Shown here: positions 24,843-36,198 of the stretch, piece by piece
Layout of the letters: the number at the start of each line of letters is the position of its first letter
Numbering within the stretch: the stretch's first letter is position 1
DNA from: Salticus scenicus
Lineage: Eukaryota > Arthropoda > Arachnida > Araneae > Salticidae
DNA: 64,000 nt
NCBI GenBank assembly: GCA_963930645.1
Contig: OZ005651.1
Location: 329,735,527-329,799,526, forward strand
Direction of reading: 5' to 3'
The notes under the pieces: generated by a model
Told to the model about the DNA's origin: nothing
What the model saw: the letters and a program-made list of their open reading frames with translations, nothing else
The model's database searches: none
Translations under genes and position numbers: made by a program

Positions 24843-26500
24843 GATCAAGAAAGAGATAAAGTGAATAATCTTACTGCGTAACAGTTTTAGGTTATTGTAA
24901 ACAATCATATGATACGACTAAATATGCAAATTTTTGTTTACTATTTCAAAAGAAATGTGTGCCCTTACAATTTTTTCAAAGTAGCAAACTATTAAAACCT
25001 TAAAAATTCATACATTTTAATGATTTTCAAAATTTTCGAAGTAAAGTTTCTTTGAAAATGTTTCGTTTCACGTATTTTTATCATAAAAATATTTGCATAA
25101 TTTTCTAGCCAAGCAGCTCCTAGAATTAGAGACTTTTCGCTTGAGCTTATAATTTTTTCCATGGCTGTATTTAATTACAGAAAACTGCTACAAAACTTAT
25201 TAAAAACGTTTATAAAGAATACAGCCATTCAAAAATCGTAACGCTTGGCAGCTATGTTTGAGTAACTGTAAATAAATATATATATATACATATTGCATCC
25301 TTGCACAAAACTGACTTATGAGGCGTCCGTCTGCAAGGTAAAACTTGCCCTAACAAACAGCGATGTCCTTCTGAAAGTGAATTATTGAAAAAGTAATGTT
25401 AATTATTATAATTTTTTTTAAGTAGAACCTTCCTTCAAATATTTTGCGAGAGGGCCCTCAAGTTGTTAGCACCGCCACTAATATAGAACTTTCCTACTAA
25501 TCTTTATATATATATTTCTTTTGTGCGTGTGTATGTCACTGAACTCCTCCTAAACGGCTGGACCGAGTTTAATGAAATTTTTTGTGTGTCTTCAGGTGGA
25601 TTCGAGAATGGTTTAGATTTACAATTCAGTTCAATCGGATAATTGGATCAAAAGATATTAAATAAAAACTCCATTTTAACTTTAAAATGATTAAAAGGAA
25701 AAATATATTTGATGCCAAAATAAACAAAATTCACGTTTATTTATTTTTTTCCGGAAATAAAATATTTTTAATTTCGCGTGATAAATAATAAAAATTAGAA
25801 AAAAAAAATATATATATATACTATGAAAATATTCGCGTGTAAATAAATATTTTCATAGAGATACTTGGTATTAGCTTAAAATTTTTATTTAATTTAGTAG
25901 TACTTTTCTTTTCTACAGTAAAACTAAATTTTCGTTTTAATTGATACTTTATATGTAACTTATAAAGGTTCTTTTATGTTTTCACCTTAATTGTAAATAG
26001 TAAAAATTTCGAATTTATTAGAATTTTTATTTTTACTTTGTATATAACATAAAACAGTTTTTTTTTTTTTTTTTTGTATGGAACAGCTTTAGTTTGGAAA
26101 ATTTTGAAATTTGGCACCGAAGTAGTACGGACGTTTCTCACCAAGATTGTCAGTTACGCAATTGAGATAGCCATGTTAATTCATCGCAAAAATGGCCAAA
26201 AATATTTAAAGTCGACAAGAGGGGGGGGAGGTCTATACTTAAGCTGTGCCTTTGTATTTATCTTATATATTTCGTTTGTGCGTGTGTATGTCACTGAACT
26301 CCTCCTAAACGGCTGGACCGAGTTTAATGAAATTTTTTGTGTGTCTTCAGGTGGATTCGAGAATGGTTTTGATTTACAATTCAGTCCAATTTAAATTGTT
26401 TATTTAATTAATTTATCACTTATAAATTGTTGTTGATTTTGGAATGTTTCACATTGGATCCGGCAGACTGCGCTACGATCGTAGTATCGATTCAATAATA

Positions 26501-27177
26501 CGCAAGCGAAGTGATGACGTCACTGGCCGTCCGTGGATGCAAGAAAAATATTTCCTATGTTAATCGCCCATTGGATTTTTTGTAAAAAATTACTAAATAT
26601 CGAGGAAAATTATTTCCCGATTTTAATCCCCATATTTGGGTATAGATATGTATTAGTTATCACGTGCATGCGTTAGATTGAGTTGTTTTTGCTGTAAAAT
26701 TGATGAAATTTGAATTTTTAATTACAAAACTCTGTCATCCTTGGCGGAAAAAAAATATCGCCATATCATCTGGCGAACATATTTAATTTCTTTCAAAAAT
26801 AATGGTTATTTCAACAACTTATATTAAGAGAGTAATGAATAATATGAAACAATTTCGTACAATACATACTACGAAAATATACATCTGGCATGTATATTTT
26901 CGTATTACGTTTTTGATCGCCAAATACAAAAAACGCCAAGAAAGACAGAGTTTTGAAATTTAAAATTAAAATTTTGTCAATTTGACAGCAAAATAACTCA
27001 ATCTAACACATGCATACGATAACTAATACATATCTATACCCAAATACGGGGATTAAAATCGAGAAATAATTTTCCTTGATTTTTAATAATTTTTTATAAA
27101 AAATCCAATGGGAGATTAACATAGGAAATCTTTTTCTTGCATCCACTGACGGTCAGTGACGTCACACTTCGCTTGCG
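26501..27177. mobile_element. 677-bp fold-back element with CRE-like TGACGTCA sites
   Basis: Ends CGCAAGCGAAGTGATGACG on the left and the mirror on the right, flanked by TA at 26499-26500 and 27178-27179. The arms pair for about 250 bp each, meeting near 26850. Each arm holds a TGACGTCA palindrome (26515 and 27157), identical to the binding site of CREB/ATF-type factors. No coding region. It lies inside the Helitron. Confidence 0.75.
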
Positions 27178-28226
27178 TATATTCTATTGTAATTCCAGTT
27201 TGTCCCGACAATTAGTGCTGCGATCAAATTCAGGAAAATATTTTGAAACTTCGTGTTATTATTGTTATACAAAAAATTGTGTCCTAATTGAAATATTACA
27301 TCAAGATGTAATTAGTGTTTGAAGAGTTTTGAAGTGTGCATAAAAAACTATACATTTTGCAAATTTAGTGCGGAATTGGAGTGAGTATTTTATATAATTT
27401 TCTATCAAATTTACACGCGCGTTGATTAACAACCACCCTAACCTACAAATTTATTTGTGTAGCTAATTTATTATATTTTATTTATTTATTTTTTGTATGA
27501 AACACTTTTAGTATCGGATCCCTTTGGCAAAATTTGAAATTTGGCACCGAAGTAGCTCGGACGCTTCTCGCCAAGATCTTTAGTTCCACAATTCAGATAG
27601 CCATTTCAATTCATCGCAAAAATGGCTTAAAATATTTAAAGTCACCAAAGGGGTCCCAATTTGTGGCTTAGATTTAGAAAATCCGTGCTTTTCTCACGGC
27701 CAATTATATGTTGCGTGTTCCAGGGTTGGAAAACCTTCGAATTTGTTTGTGTATACTCCTCAAGGATTAACCAAAAACATTTACATCCAATGGCATTACG
27801 ATAAATTAAGTTTTTGTAGATTAAAAAAATATACTTGGTATAAAACAAATTAAGTTTCAACTTTTTCACTTTTAATTAAAACGAATTTAACTTTTTAATT
27901 AATACGAACTCTACATTTCACTTCGCTCATTCTATACACATACTCACATGCATCGATTGATTGAATTGTGATAAATGTACATGTAATGATGTTAGATATT
28001 GTAATAACTTTTTGATAAAAATTTTCATCAAATCGGTCCAGATTGTTACAGCTTATTCAAAAAAGACGGAATTTTTATGTGAAATTCGTTGCTATCAGAG
28101 ATTCTCTCATAAATTGAAATATTTGCCATATGAAATAAAATTTTGTGCTGTTCGACATTCAGCGGAGGTTTTAAATAACAAGTAGCAAGTAGAAAGTACC
28201 AAATAGCAAGTAGCAAGAAGCAAGTA

Positions 28227-28375
28227 CACTGTAAAAAATATGTCCCATTTGCTGCCAGAAATTCTCTGTAATTTGAGAAAACACGCGTAATTTACGAAAA
28301 AATTACGTTGTCAGTACGTATATTCTCAAATTACAGAGAATTTCTGGCAGCAAATAGGACATATTTTTTACAGTG
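28227..28375. mobile_element. 149-bp hairpin MITE
   Basis: Ends CACTGTAAAAAATATGTCC and its mirror, flanked by TA at 28225-28226 and 28376-28377. The arms are nearly perfect for about 55 bp around a short loop. A (TAGCAAG)n simple repeat precedes it. Confidence 0.85.
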
Positions 28376-28588
28376 TAGCAAAAATTTCCGTAATTATGTC
28401 TTTTACGTTATAATCGGAATTCACAGTCACCGTTCACAGCGCTCCATACCTGTTTCACTTATATACCACATCCTTACACACTTACAATAAGTTAGTTATT
28501 TTTTTCTAGCAAAATATTCTCTAGAAATAATTTATATGACAAAACAACGTTTGTCGGGTCAGCTAGTATATATATATATATATATATA

Positions 28589-29558
28589 CAGCCATTTGCA
28601 AAAGTTTAAGACCAGTAGCCGATTTTCTGTATTTTAACACATTGCATCACTTGCGCAGATTAATGCGTCATCTCATATGCTGATTGCATCAGACGCATTC
28701 TACTGCTATAAATAAAGATGCCCGGCACGTTTATCGCCAGTTGTTTATTGGATTTTGTCGTAGACAGTGCTGTTGTGTAATCGTTGTAATGAGTAAAAAA
28801 CCTTCACTTACTGTTACAAGAAGGTCAGAAATATCGACCCTGCTTAAAACTGGATTTTCTGAACGTGAAGTAAACTCGAAGGTAAATGTGAGCAAGACAG
28901 CTGTGCATCAAACTATTAGTAAATTTAAAATTTCGGAAAAAAAATGGGGACCTTAAGAGAAGCGGTCGCTCTAGAAAAACGAGTGAACGTGATGATCATG
29001 TGATAAGGATGGTCGCACGAGATCCAAGAACCTCGTGAAATGCGATTAGACATTCTCTGGCTGCAAAAGGCACCAACGTCAGATTTTGAGTACTATTTCA
29101 AGACGTTTGGCCAAATATTTTGGTTTATCATCTCATAAACCCCAAGGAAACCTCGACTTACTCCAAGTATGAAAAAGAAACGATTCTTAAGGTCCACAAA
29201 TTTTCCCGAAATTTTAAATTTACTAATAGCTTGATGCACAGCTGTCTTGCTCACATTTATCCTCGAACTTATTTGACGTTCAGAAAATCCAATTTTACGC
29301 AGGGTCAATATTTCTGACCTTTTTGTAACAGTAAGTGAAGGTTTTTTTTACCCATTTCAATAATTACACAACAGCACTGTCTACTACAAAATCCTATGAA
29401 CAACTGGCGATAAACGTGCCGGGCATCTTTATTTATAGCAGTAGAATGCGTCTGATGCAATCAGCACATGAGATGACTCAATAATCTGCGCAAATGATGC
29501 AATGTGTTAAAATACTGAAAATCGGCTACTGGTCATAAACTTTTGCAAATGATTGTTG
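28589..29558. mobile_element. Tc1-type fold-back: 5' half plus inverted copy of its own 5' end
   Basis: Left end CAGCCATTTGCAAAAGTTTA and its mirror at the right, flanked by TA at 28587-28588 and 29559-29560. The right 369 bp (about 29190-29558) is an inverted copy of the left 356 bp, including the start of the transposase. The 3' half of a normal transposon and the catalytic domain are therefore missing and replaced by the inverted 5' end. Confidence 0.8.
28789..29187 (+). pseudogene. Tc1-like transposase DNA-binding region (N-terminal half only)
   Basis: ATG at 28789 opens a frame with the helix-turn-helix GFSEREVNSKVNVSKTAVHQ. After a frameshift near 28940 the linker (GRSRKT) and second helix-turn-helix region follow, ending near KKKRFLR-like sequence before the junction. 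There is no catalytic domain. The minus strand at 29190-29350 repeats the first helix-turn-helix in inverted orientation (GFSERQISSRINVSKTAVHQ). The left and right copies differ at several residues, so they have diverged since the inversion. Confidence 0.7.
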
Positions 29559-29855
29559 TATATACATATCATTTATAAAGCTGTTGTAGTGGTGCCACAT
29601 AAAATAATTTAATTTACATCAAGATCTACAACAAGTAAGTCTTCGCACTGTACTTTAACAATTAGAAAGAAATTTATACATGTAATTAAAACTTACTATA
29701 GTAAAAATTCATTTAAAAAGTGTACGCATCATTATGTATATTTAACAGAATCATGAAAAGGAATTCCAACAAAATATGGACTAGGGTAAGTGCACCAGTG
29801 ATTGACACTTTTAGAACAATCTCTGATGTTTTTAATGTTTTTAATGATGTTTTAA

Positions 29856-30215
29856 ATTAATTTAGAAATTGAAGGTTTACAAGAATTGAAGGTCTTGTAA
29901 ACCTTCAATTTCTAAATTAATTGCTCCCATTGAGGCTTCTTTAAAATATAGTAAAATATCTACCTCTCAAAAAGAATCTCTGCGCCATATTCTTGCTGAT
30001 TGCATTTCTTCAAATAATTCCAATTATAAATCTAATCTTTCTAAATCTGAAAGTGTTGCTCTTAAGGAACTTAAATCTAATCAAAATCTTGTCATTACTA
30101 AAGCAGATAAAGGTGGCCAAATTGTTCTCATGGACAAAACTGATTATGTTGATAAAGTTAATTCTCTTTTATCTGAAGGACCTTATACTGAAATTAAAAA
30201 AGACCAAACCAAAAC
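29856..30215 (+). pseudogene. Penelope-like reverse transcriptase fragment with inverted 5' junction
   Basis: From about 29893 an open frame encodes a segment including ALKELKSNQNLVITKADKGG and VLMDKTDYVDKV. This is the conserved start of the Penelope-like RT domain (KADKG-like block, then MD-DY-K). The frame ends near 30215 in T-rich sequence. The 5' edge is an inverted repeat: about 29 bp at 29856-29884 mirrors 29894-29922, with a 9-nt spacer. It is likely the same family as the 45-47 kb copies, but covers the part of the RT they lack. Confidence 0.75.
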
Positions 30216-30992
30216 ACACTTTTTTCTTCTTGCTTTTTCTTTCTTTCTTTTTTTTAATAATTTCTTTTAAATTTTGAATATTAAATAAACTTCGTCAATA
30301 ACTTGACCTATAAGATATAAAATTTCAAAATTTTCTGGATTTATTTCCAAGGACGTGCTTTCCAGGGGACGTTTTATCCGAGGGATGTTATAAGTTTGAA
30401 GCCTGTGTCTGTTTGTCTGCTGTACTGCAGTTTCCAAATAAACAGACCGATTTCAGTGCGTTTTTGTTTTGTTTTTTTTAATTTTTCTTTCTTTCTTTTT
30501 TTTTAACTAGTATGCTGTTTTATTCGGTATGGTTCTTAGCTATGTTTAGTAAAAATTTATTTGATAGATATATTTTTTAATTAATTGAAATGCGATTTTT
30601 CAGGAGAAATATACATTGACACTTTATAATGTTACAGTTGGCATGCTTCTAACTGAACTTGACAATTCGCGCGCCGGCAAAAAAATTGACACAAGTCCAT
30701 AAAACGACAATTTGGATTTTATGTCATTGAAAAATGTGTATGAAGTGTCCCAACGTACACAAAAAACGTTGCATCTCTATCTCGAAAATCATCTGCCTGA
30801 AAGCCAATTGTGACAGTTTTATTACAGGCTAATCAATGTTTTATCATAACCTCTGAGTTGATTTTTTTTTTCTAAAACTGCATTTTTCAGTTGTGTCACT
30901 TTTCTTTCCGGAAACTCAAAACACTTCCTTGGAGATTTCAAATGAGACTTGTGGTCTATCGAATTGAACTATATATATATATATATATATAT
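30216..30992. other. Unassigned AT-rich noncoding DNA
   Basis: No feature recognised apart from T-rich runs and a (TA)n tract leading into the border at 30993. Confidence 0.45.
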
Positions 30993-31489
30993 ATAAGGTC
31001 ATTATGTCTAAATGTGATAACCCATAAATGCGACAAAGTACTTCTACTGAAAATCTAAATGCATAAATCGCATACTTATAAATCATAATGGAACATACAC
31101 ATTTCAAGAATGGTTCCCGAAACTTTTCATTAAAATTTAAAAGTTTTTTCTAGTAGAATTTTCTTTTGCAGTAAACATTGTTCATTATGGCTTTCCGCCG
31201 TCTTTTCCTAATTGCGATGAAATATTTTCAAATAGTAACTGTAGTTTTATCCTTTTATCTTACAAGGTCAAATAACCACTGTTACGTCATGTGCTTGAAT
31301 ACCCTTTACACCTATCAGAAGCAAATTAAAGAAAATAATACAAATTTTTAAAAAGAGGGGTTTAAAATTTTTTATCGCATTTAAGGGTCTGTTTACACCA
31401 TTTTCCTAAATGCGACAAATTTTATCCCTTAAATGCGGAGAGTTTTACAGTTGATATATAAAGGTAACTTTAAGCATTTTTTCCTTTTA

Positions 31490-31839
31490 AACACTTTCCA
31501 GCAAGGTTTAAAAGTGACTTCGGTTTGTTTGTCTGTCCGTGCTCTAACTCCCGTAAATATTTATGGAATTTCTTGAAACTGATATATCGTATTCAGGTTC
31601 ACTATCGGATGTTCCCTATTGAAAATGGAGTGAATTCCTCTCCTGGTTTGTCTACGGGGATACCCAAAATTTTTCAAAGCATTGTGTTCCATGAGAGATA
31701 TTTCTATAATCCTTATTTTGGTACGTTTACTTTGCACAAATCTTAATGTAATTGTAATATATCATTTAAGTCCACTGTTGGATGTTCCCCATGTAAATTG
31801 AAGTAAATACCATCACTGGTTTGTATACAGGGACATTCG
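31490..31839 (+). repeat. Left arm, ~175-bp family, plus orientation
   Basis: Contains AACACTTTCCAGCAAGG, TTTGTCTGTCCGTGCTC, ACTCCCGTAAATATTTATGG and CATTGTGTTCCATGAGAG, all seen in inverted orientation at 40550-41590. It is broken by the BEL element; the phrase resumes after the 3' LTR with the matching continuation (TTTAAAAGCATTGCG). Confidence 0.65.
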
Positions 31840-31844
31840 AAAGT
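31840..31844. repeat. Target-site duplication of BEL element (left)
   Basis: AAAGT directly precedes the 5' LTR and is repeated right after the 3' LTR at 38220-38224; 5-bp duplications are usual for BEL/Pao integration. Confidence 0.9.
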
Positions 31845-32222
31845 TGTTAATTATTGGTCAAATCTAAAATCTGTAGATGGCGCTGCACGCCAATATTAAT
31901 GTTCTGTTTCTTTTTTTCTCCTCAGTGTGTTCTTCGTGTTCGTCTTTGTAGTAGTAAATAAATGTACGTCTCAGTAATTGAAATCCTATTATTTCCGATT
32001 TATGTCTTCAATCGACACCAATGAATAGGAATGAATTATCAGTGGCCTGCAGTCCCCACGACTCTGGACCGATAAGGTAAGCCATTTACCTTATTTCAAT
32101 TTAATATTCTGAAAATGACTATTAATGACTATTTATGAAAAGTTATATCTAAAATACGTCGCCAAAGTAGCGACATGGTTTTGAATCATAATTTTTATAA
32201 CGTCGTTAACAGTTTAACGACA
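31845..32222 (+). repeat. BEL/Pao 5' LTR
   Basis: A 378-bp LTR beginning TGTTAATTATTGG and ending TTTAACGACA; it does not show perfect TG/CA pairing beyond TG...CA at its tips. It contains the promoter and R region in this type of element. It matches the 3' LTR with about five substitutions and no indels. Confidence 0.92.
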
Positions 32223-32229
32223 TAAATTA

Positions 32230-32247
32230 TGGCGCCCATAACAGGGA
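32230..32247 (+). promoter_or_regulatory. tRNA primer-binding site
   Basis: TGGCGCCCATAACAGGGA starts 7 bp after the 5' LTR. TGG at its start pairs with the CCA end of a tRNA primer, and similar sites are common in BEL elements. The exact tRNA was not identified. Confidence 0.8.
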
Positions 32248-32318
32248 CTACCAGGCCCTTAAAATGTGAATTAGAGTTGTTCTTTATTCTATAGCCCAAA
32301 TTTCTAAATTAAATCAAT

Positions 32319-33230
32319 ATGGCAACCGAACTCGATAAATTAAAAAGAAAACGAACTACCCTAAAGGGATTGTGTACTAAGTTAATGAATACGATAAACA
32401 TAAAGTTAAATGAACCCGACGAAGGGTTAAATGTTTATGATATTGAATCCCAGTTAGAAAAACTGCAAGTCAAGAATAACGAAATTATTGAAGTTGAAGA
32501 TCAAATTGAGGCCAAAATCACGGATCTCAACGAGCTAGAAGCTGAAATAGAATCGAGACAAGAATATAGGGATTCAATTATTGATGTAAAAGCTCAAATT
32601 ATCAATAAAATCGAAAAAATAAAAAACTTAAACGTAAATCAGATCTTACCACAGCCAAGAAATGAGCAAATATCTAATTTGCATTTAGAAAGAATTAATG
32701 CGAGTTTGCGAGTACGGTAAGATTGCCCAACTGGATGGAGTTAGAAAACTGGATGGAGTTTTGGAATCAGTATGAAATCACAATACATAATAATAAGGAT
32801 ATATCTAATGTTCAGAAATTTGTATATTTACGCAGCTTTTTAAAAGCCCAAGCTTTAACAGCTATTCAGGGTTTAGCACTCTCAGATCAAAATTACAATA
32901 CCGCAATTGATTTATTAAAATCTCGATTTGGAAAAAAAGATATTATAATAAGATATAAAAGCGATGCGTTATTAAATTTGAACCCTGTTAAATCTCCAAA
33001 TCAAATTAAAGAATTACGCTTACTGCACGACGCCCTTGATGTTAATATTTATTAAATCTCTCGAAAATTTAGGAGTTGATTTAAAATCCTACGGAAATTT
33101 GTTATTTCCAATCGTTACAAAATTAATACCTACCAGTATTATGATAGACTATAATAAAATGAAAACAGAATCCGAGGAATGGGATGTACAAGATTTGTTA
33201 AAACATTTAAAATTAGAAGTTCAGACTAGG
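32319..33230 (+). pseudogene. gag: BEL/Pao gag remnant
   Basis: ATG at 32319 starts a 133-residue frame rich in charged residues with coiled-coil character (LDKLKRKRTTLKG, then long E/L/I-rich helices), ending at a stop at 32718. The next segment continues in another frame (32723-33055: MEFWNQYEITIHNN..., the capsid-like DUF1759-type region) and a third (from 33036). So two small indels break gag, the first next to a duplicated ACTGGATGGAGTT unit. In an intact element these parts would be a single Gag region fused to Pol. Confidence 0.8.
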
Positions 33231-35120
33231 GAAAAAACCTTTTTATTTTTAAAACGCGAAGTAGAAACTCACAATAGCGGGTATAAAAACTCAAATTCCA
33301 GATTTGATTCAAAATCATCGGAAAATAATAATGCTTCCTACCGGAAATCTGGTTCGGGATATAAAAATTCTAACACAATGCAAAAGGCATCAGCCTTTAA
33401 ATTAACTGTTAGTAAATGTATATTTTGTGTTGATGCAGTAAATGATCACGACAGTAAAATGTGTAAATTAAATTTAGAGGACAAAAGATTGTCTTTACGC
33501 AAACAGGGAATCTGTTATTTATGTTTCAAAAGAGGTAAACATACAGCTAAATATTCTTTATCGGGTCTCAAATGTGACACATGTTCAGGAAAACACAATA
33601 CATTAATTTGCTATAAGCAAAAATCGGAAACTCCAACAACGGCTCAAATGAAAGATAAAAATCACATCGAACATACCCAAACAAATACTTCTGAGAACAG
33701 TGCTTACGAAAATGATAATTCTGTATTGTCCTATAAATGTCCTGTACAAAATCCGCTTGAGAATAATGAAATATATTTACAAACTTGCTTCGCAAGAATA
33801 ACAAATAATTCTAATTTAAACTCTCTAAAGTGTGCCATATTATTTGACAATGCGTCTCAACGAAACTTCATAAACATATCACTCGCGCGTGAATTAAAAT
33901 TGCCGGTGATTAGAAAAGAAACTCTAATCATATATCCGTTTTCTTGCGATCAACCCCAATCAAAGGAATATTCAGTCGTAAATTTCGAATTGTCTCATTT
34001 AAAAAACCACAAACAAAAATGTTATGTAGAAGCATTAGTCGTAAATCAAATATCTTTCACGAAGTTAAAAATACTAGATGACGCATCATTTCGGAAAGTT
34101 TTGGTTTCGAGTCAGGGGGAAGGAAATAAATTTTCGCAATTGCATTCGAAGGCTCCAGACATATTAATCGGCGGGGGGTTATTTTGGAAACTGCAAAAAA
34201 ATAAAAATAAAATTAATCGTTCGTTGTTTGCGGTAAATACAATATTAGGATGGACGTTGTCAGGCAATAATAATTCAGGAAAGAATCCAGACAACTTAAT
34301 TACTGGCGCCTCTGTGTTAAAGATTGAATGTTGTAACTCTAATTGTTTACATGAAAACCATCCATGCAGGAAAAAAAATGAATCATCTGATTGTACGGGT
34401 AATGATTTGCAAAGGTTATGGTCGTTGGATTGTTTGGGAATAAATGATGATAAATTGATTTCTACTTCCGATCTGGAAATAATAAATAAATTTGATAAAC
34501 AGTTAGAATATAAACAGGGTCATTATGTTACTCATTTATTATGGAATGACCATGGTATTAATAAATTTGAGAATAATTTTGAAAATGCTAAACGGCAATT
34601 CAATTATTTGAGAAAAAGATTAAAAGCGGATAAATGGATTTTTGAGCAATATAGGCAGATAATCACAGAACAAGAACAACGAGGGATAAATGAAGAATGC
34701 GGTCGCTCACAGAAAGAGTATTTCGCTCCACATCGCGAAATTATTAGACGGGAAAAACAAACAACAAAGGTACGAATTGTTTTTAATTGTTCCAGTAGAG
34801 TTTCGGGGTGTAAATCTTTAAATGATTGTCTCGTAAAAGGGCCATGTCTTACACCACCAATTTTGGATGTAATTAATAGATTTCGAATGTTTAAGATTGC
34901 GTTTTGCGCAGATATTGAAAAGGCGTTTTTAATGATAGAAATCGCGGAACCCGATAGAAATTTTCTGAAGTTTTTATGGTTTGACGAGGACACCCAGAAT
35001 TATAAAATAATGCGAATAACCAGAGCGACATTTGGTTGTACAACTTCTCCTTTCTTTTTAACGGCAACAATTAAGAAACACATTAAGGAATATAGGGAAA
35101 TTTATCCGGATAAGTTATGA
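33036..35120 (+). pseudogene. pol: BEL/Pao zinc knuckle, protease and RT N-terminal part
   Basis: A 694-residue open frame. About residue 128 starts a Cys/His zinc-knuckle cluster (CIFC...C...CYLCFKRGKH...C..C...H). Near residue 271 comes the aspartic protease motif, here DNAS rather than the usual D(T/S)GS. A later ILIGGG stretch is typical of the second part of this protease. From about residue 560 the RT begins (RIVFNCSSR, then CADIEKAFLMIEI with the first catalytic Asp). The frame ends at TGA 35118-35120, a one-base shift before the rest of the RT. The odd protease motif adds to the picture of a defective copy. Confidence 0.85.
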
Positions 35121-35658
35121 AATGTTAAATTCAGCTCTGTTTGTGGACGATTTGCTTTATGGCCCCGATACCGTAAACGGTGCCTATGAATTAACTTCTA
35201 CTGCGGTAAATATTTTAGCAAAGGCTGGAATGAAATTGAGAAAGTTTAGTACGAATTCACAGAAATTAAAGAACATGTGGGATAAAAATGATTGTTTTTC
35301 GGAGGTAAACAATGATAGTGTAATAAATATTCTTGGATTGGTGTGGGATAAAGATAGTGATAAATTAGGATTAGCTTTGAAATCTATAGTTGAAAATTTG
35401 GATATATCGGTATGTACGAAAAGATATGTATTGCATACAGCTGCAAAATTTTTTGATCCTATTGGGATTATATTTCCCTTTTTAATTAGGATAAAGTGTT
35501 TTCTTCAAAGAATGGTGGAAAGAGGTATGGATTGGGATCACGAATTGCCGGATGATCTTAAGGGAATTTGGATAAAGTGGTGTAACGAAATTAAGGATTT
35601 ATTAGAAATTCGAATAGATAGATGCTATTTCACGTATGTTGATTTGAAAAATTCGTGA
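35116..35658 (+). pseudogene. pol: BEL/Pao RT C-terminal part
   Basis: Continues the RT one frame over, with the FVDD catalytic box at 35140-35151 (the normal Y/F-V-D-D of RTs) and the thumb region to a stop at 35656-35658. The stop TGA lies in frame with the RNase H that follows, so it is a point nonsense change rather than a frameshift. Confidence 0.85.
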
Positions 35659-36198
35659 TTAGAACTACACATTTTTTCAGATGCTTCACCACTTGCATAT
35701 GGTTGTGTTGCATATTTTAGGGTTATCAGTAATGATAAAAAATGTTATGTAAGCATGATTATGTCGAAGGCTAGAGTTGCGCCGCTAAAGAAACTAACGT
35801 TACCAAGATTGGAGTTAATGGGAGCAGTGATAGCAGCTAGAGTAGCGAAATATATTTGTGATATATTTAAAGAAATTAACATCGAGAAATTTTATTGGAC
35901 AGATTCTACTATTGTTTTACACTGGGTGAAGAGATCGGCGAAACAGTGGAAACCCTTTGTTAAAAATAGAGTAGTTGAAATTCAGGAATTGTCAGTACCC
36001 GAAAATTGGTCATATTGTAATACAAAGGATAATCCCGCAGATTTAGTTACTCGTGGTATTAGCGCAAATGCGTTAGTTAATAATGATTTTTGGTTTAAAG
36101 GTCGAAAATCGTTATCTGAGCTAAATGGTAAAGGTAATGATATTGGGGAAAAGGTAGACACGCAATATATTACCGAAGAAAAAAAGGAAAACTCCTGA
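35659..36198 (+). pseudogene. pol: BEL/Pao RNase H domain
   Basis: Reads in the same frame as the preceding segment, beginning LELHIFSDASPLAYG with the first catalytic Asp, then LPRLELMGAVIAAR (Glu), FYWTDSTIVLHW (Asp) and NPADLVTRG (Asp), the four acidic landmarks of RNase H in this superfamily. It ends at TGA 36196-36198, where an A-run (36177-36189) marks a frameshift to the integrase frame. Confidence 0.85.

Larger units (their letters stand above)
23374..25167 (-). mobile_element. Decayed Tc1-like transposon
   Basis: Terminal inverted repeats are CAGTCATGGAAAAAATTATA on the left and its mirror on the right (ending at 25167, with one mismatch), flanked by TA at 23372-23373 and 25168-25169. 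The internal transposase is on the minus strand and broken. A MITE sits inside it; without that insert the length is about 1.58 kb, normal for this group. Confidence 0.8.
23228..25500. mobile_element. Nested composite bounded by ~80-bp inverted repeats
   Basis: The left edge phrase CAGTAGGAAAGTTCTGTAT and the following GGCGCTAACAAC are mirrored at 25425-25500 (GTTGTTAGCACCGCC and GAACTTTCCTACTA). Inside lies a Tc1-like transposon (23374-25167), and inside that a 213-bp MITE, giving three levels of insertion. The outer repeat has no coding region of its own. Confidence 0.55.
25501..28566 (+). mobile_element. Helitron-type element, non-autonomous, two 5' ends
   Basis: It begins with TC after an A (25500) and ends with GACAAAACAACGTTTGTC, which folds as a 6-bp hairpin, then GGGTCAG and CTAG before T (28567). 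This is the diagnostic Helitron terminus and A/T insertion site. The 5' phrase GAACTCCTCCTAAACGGC occurs at about 25540 and again near 26299, where TC at 26261 follows A 26260, so two 5' ends share one 3' end. A block near 26066-26220 (TTTGGCACCGAAGTAG) recurs near 27494-27655. No Rep or helicase frame is present. Two further elements are nested inside. Confidence 0.65.

Noticed and set aside
33568..33804. ORFs on the minus strand inside the BEL element
   Set aside because: They are antisense shadows of the plus-strand pol reading frame.
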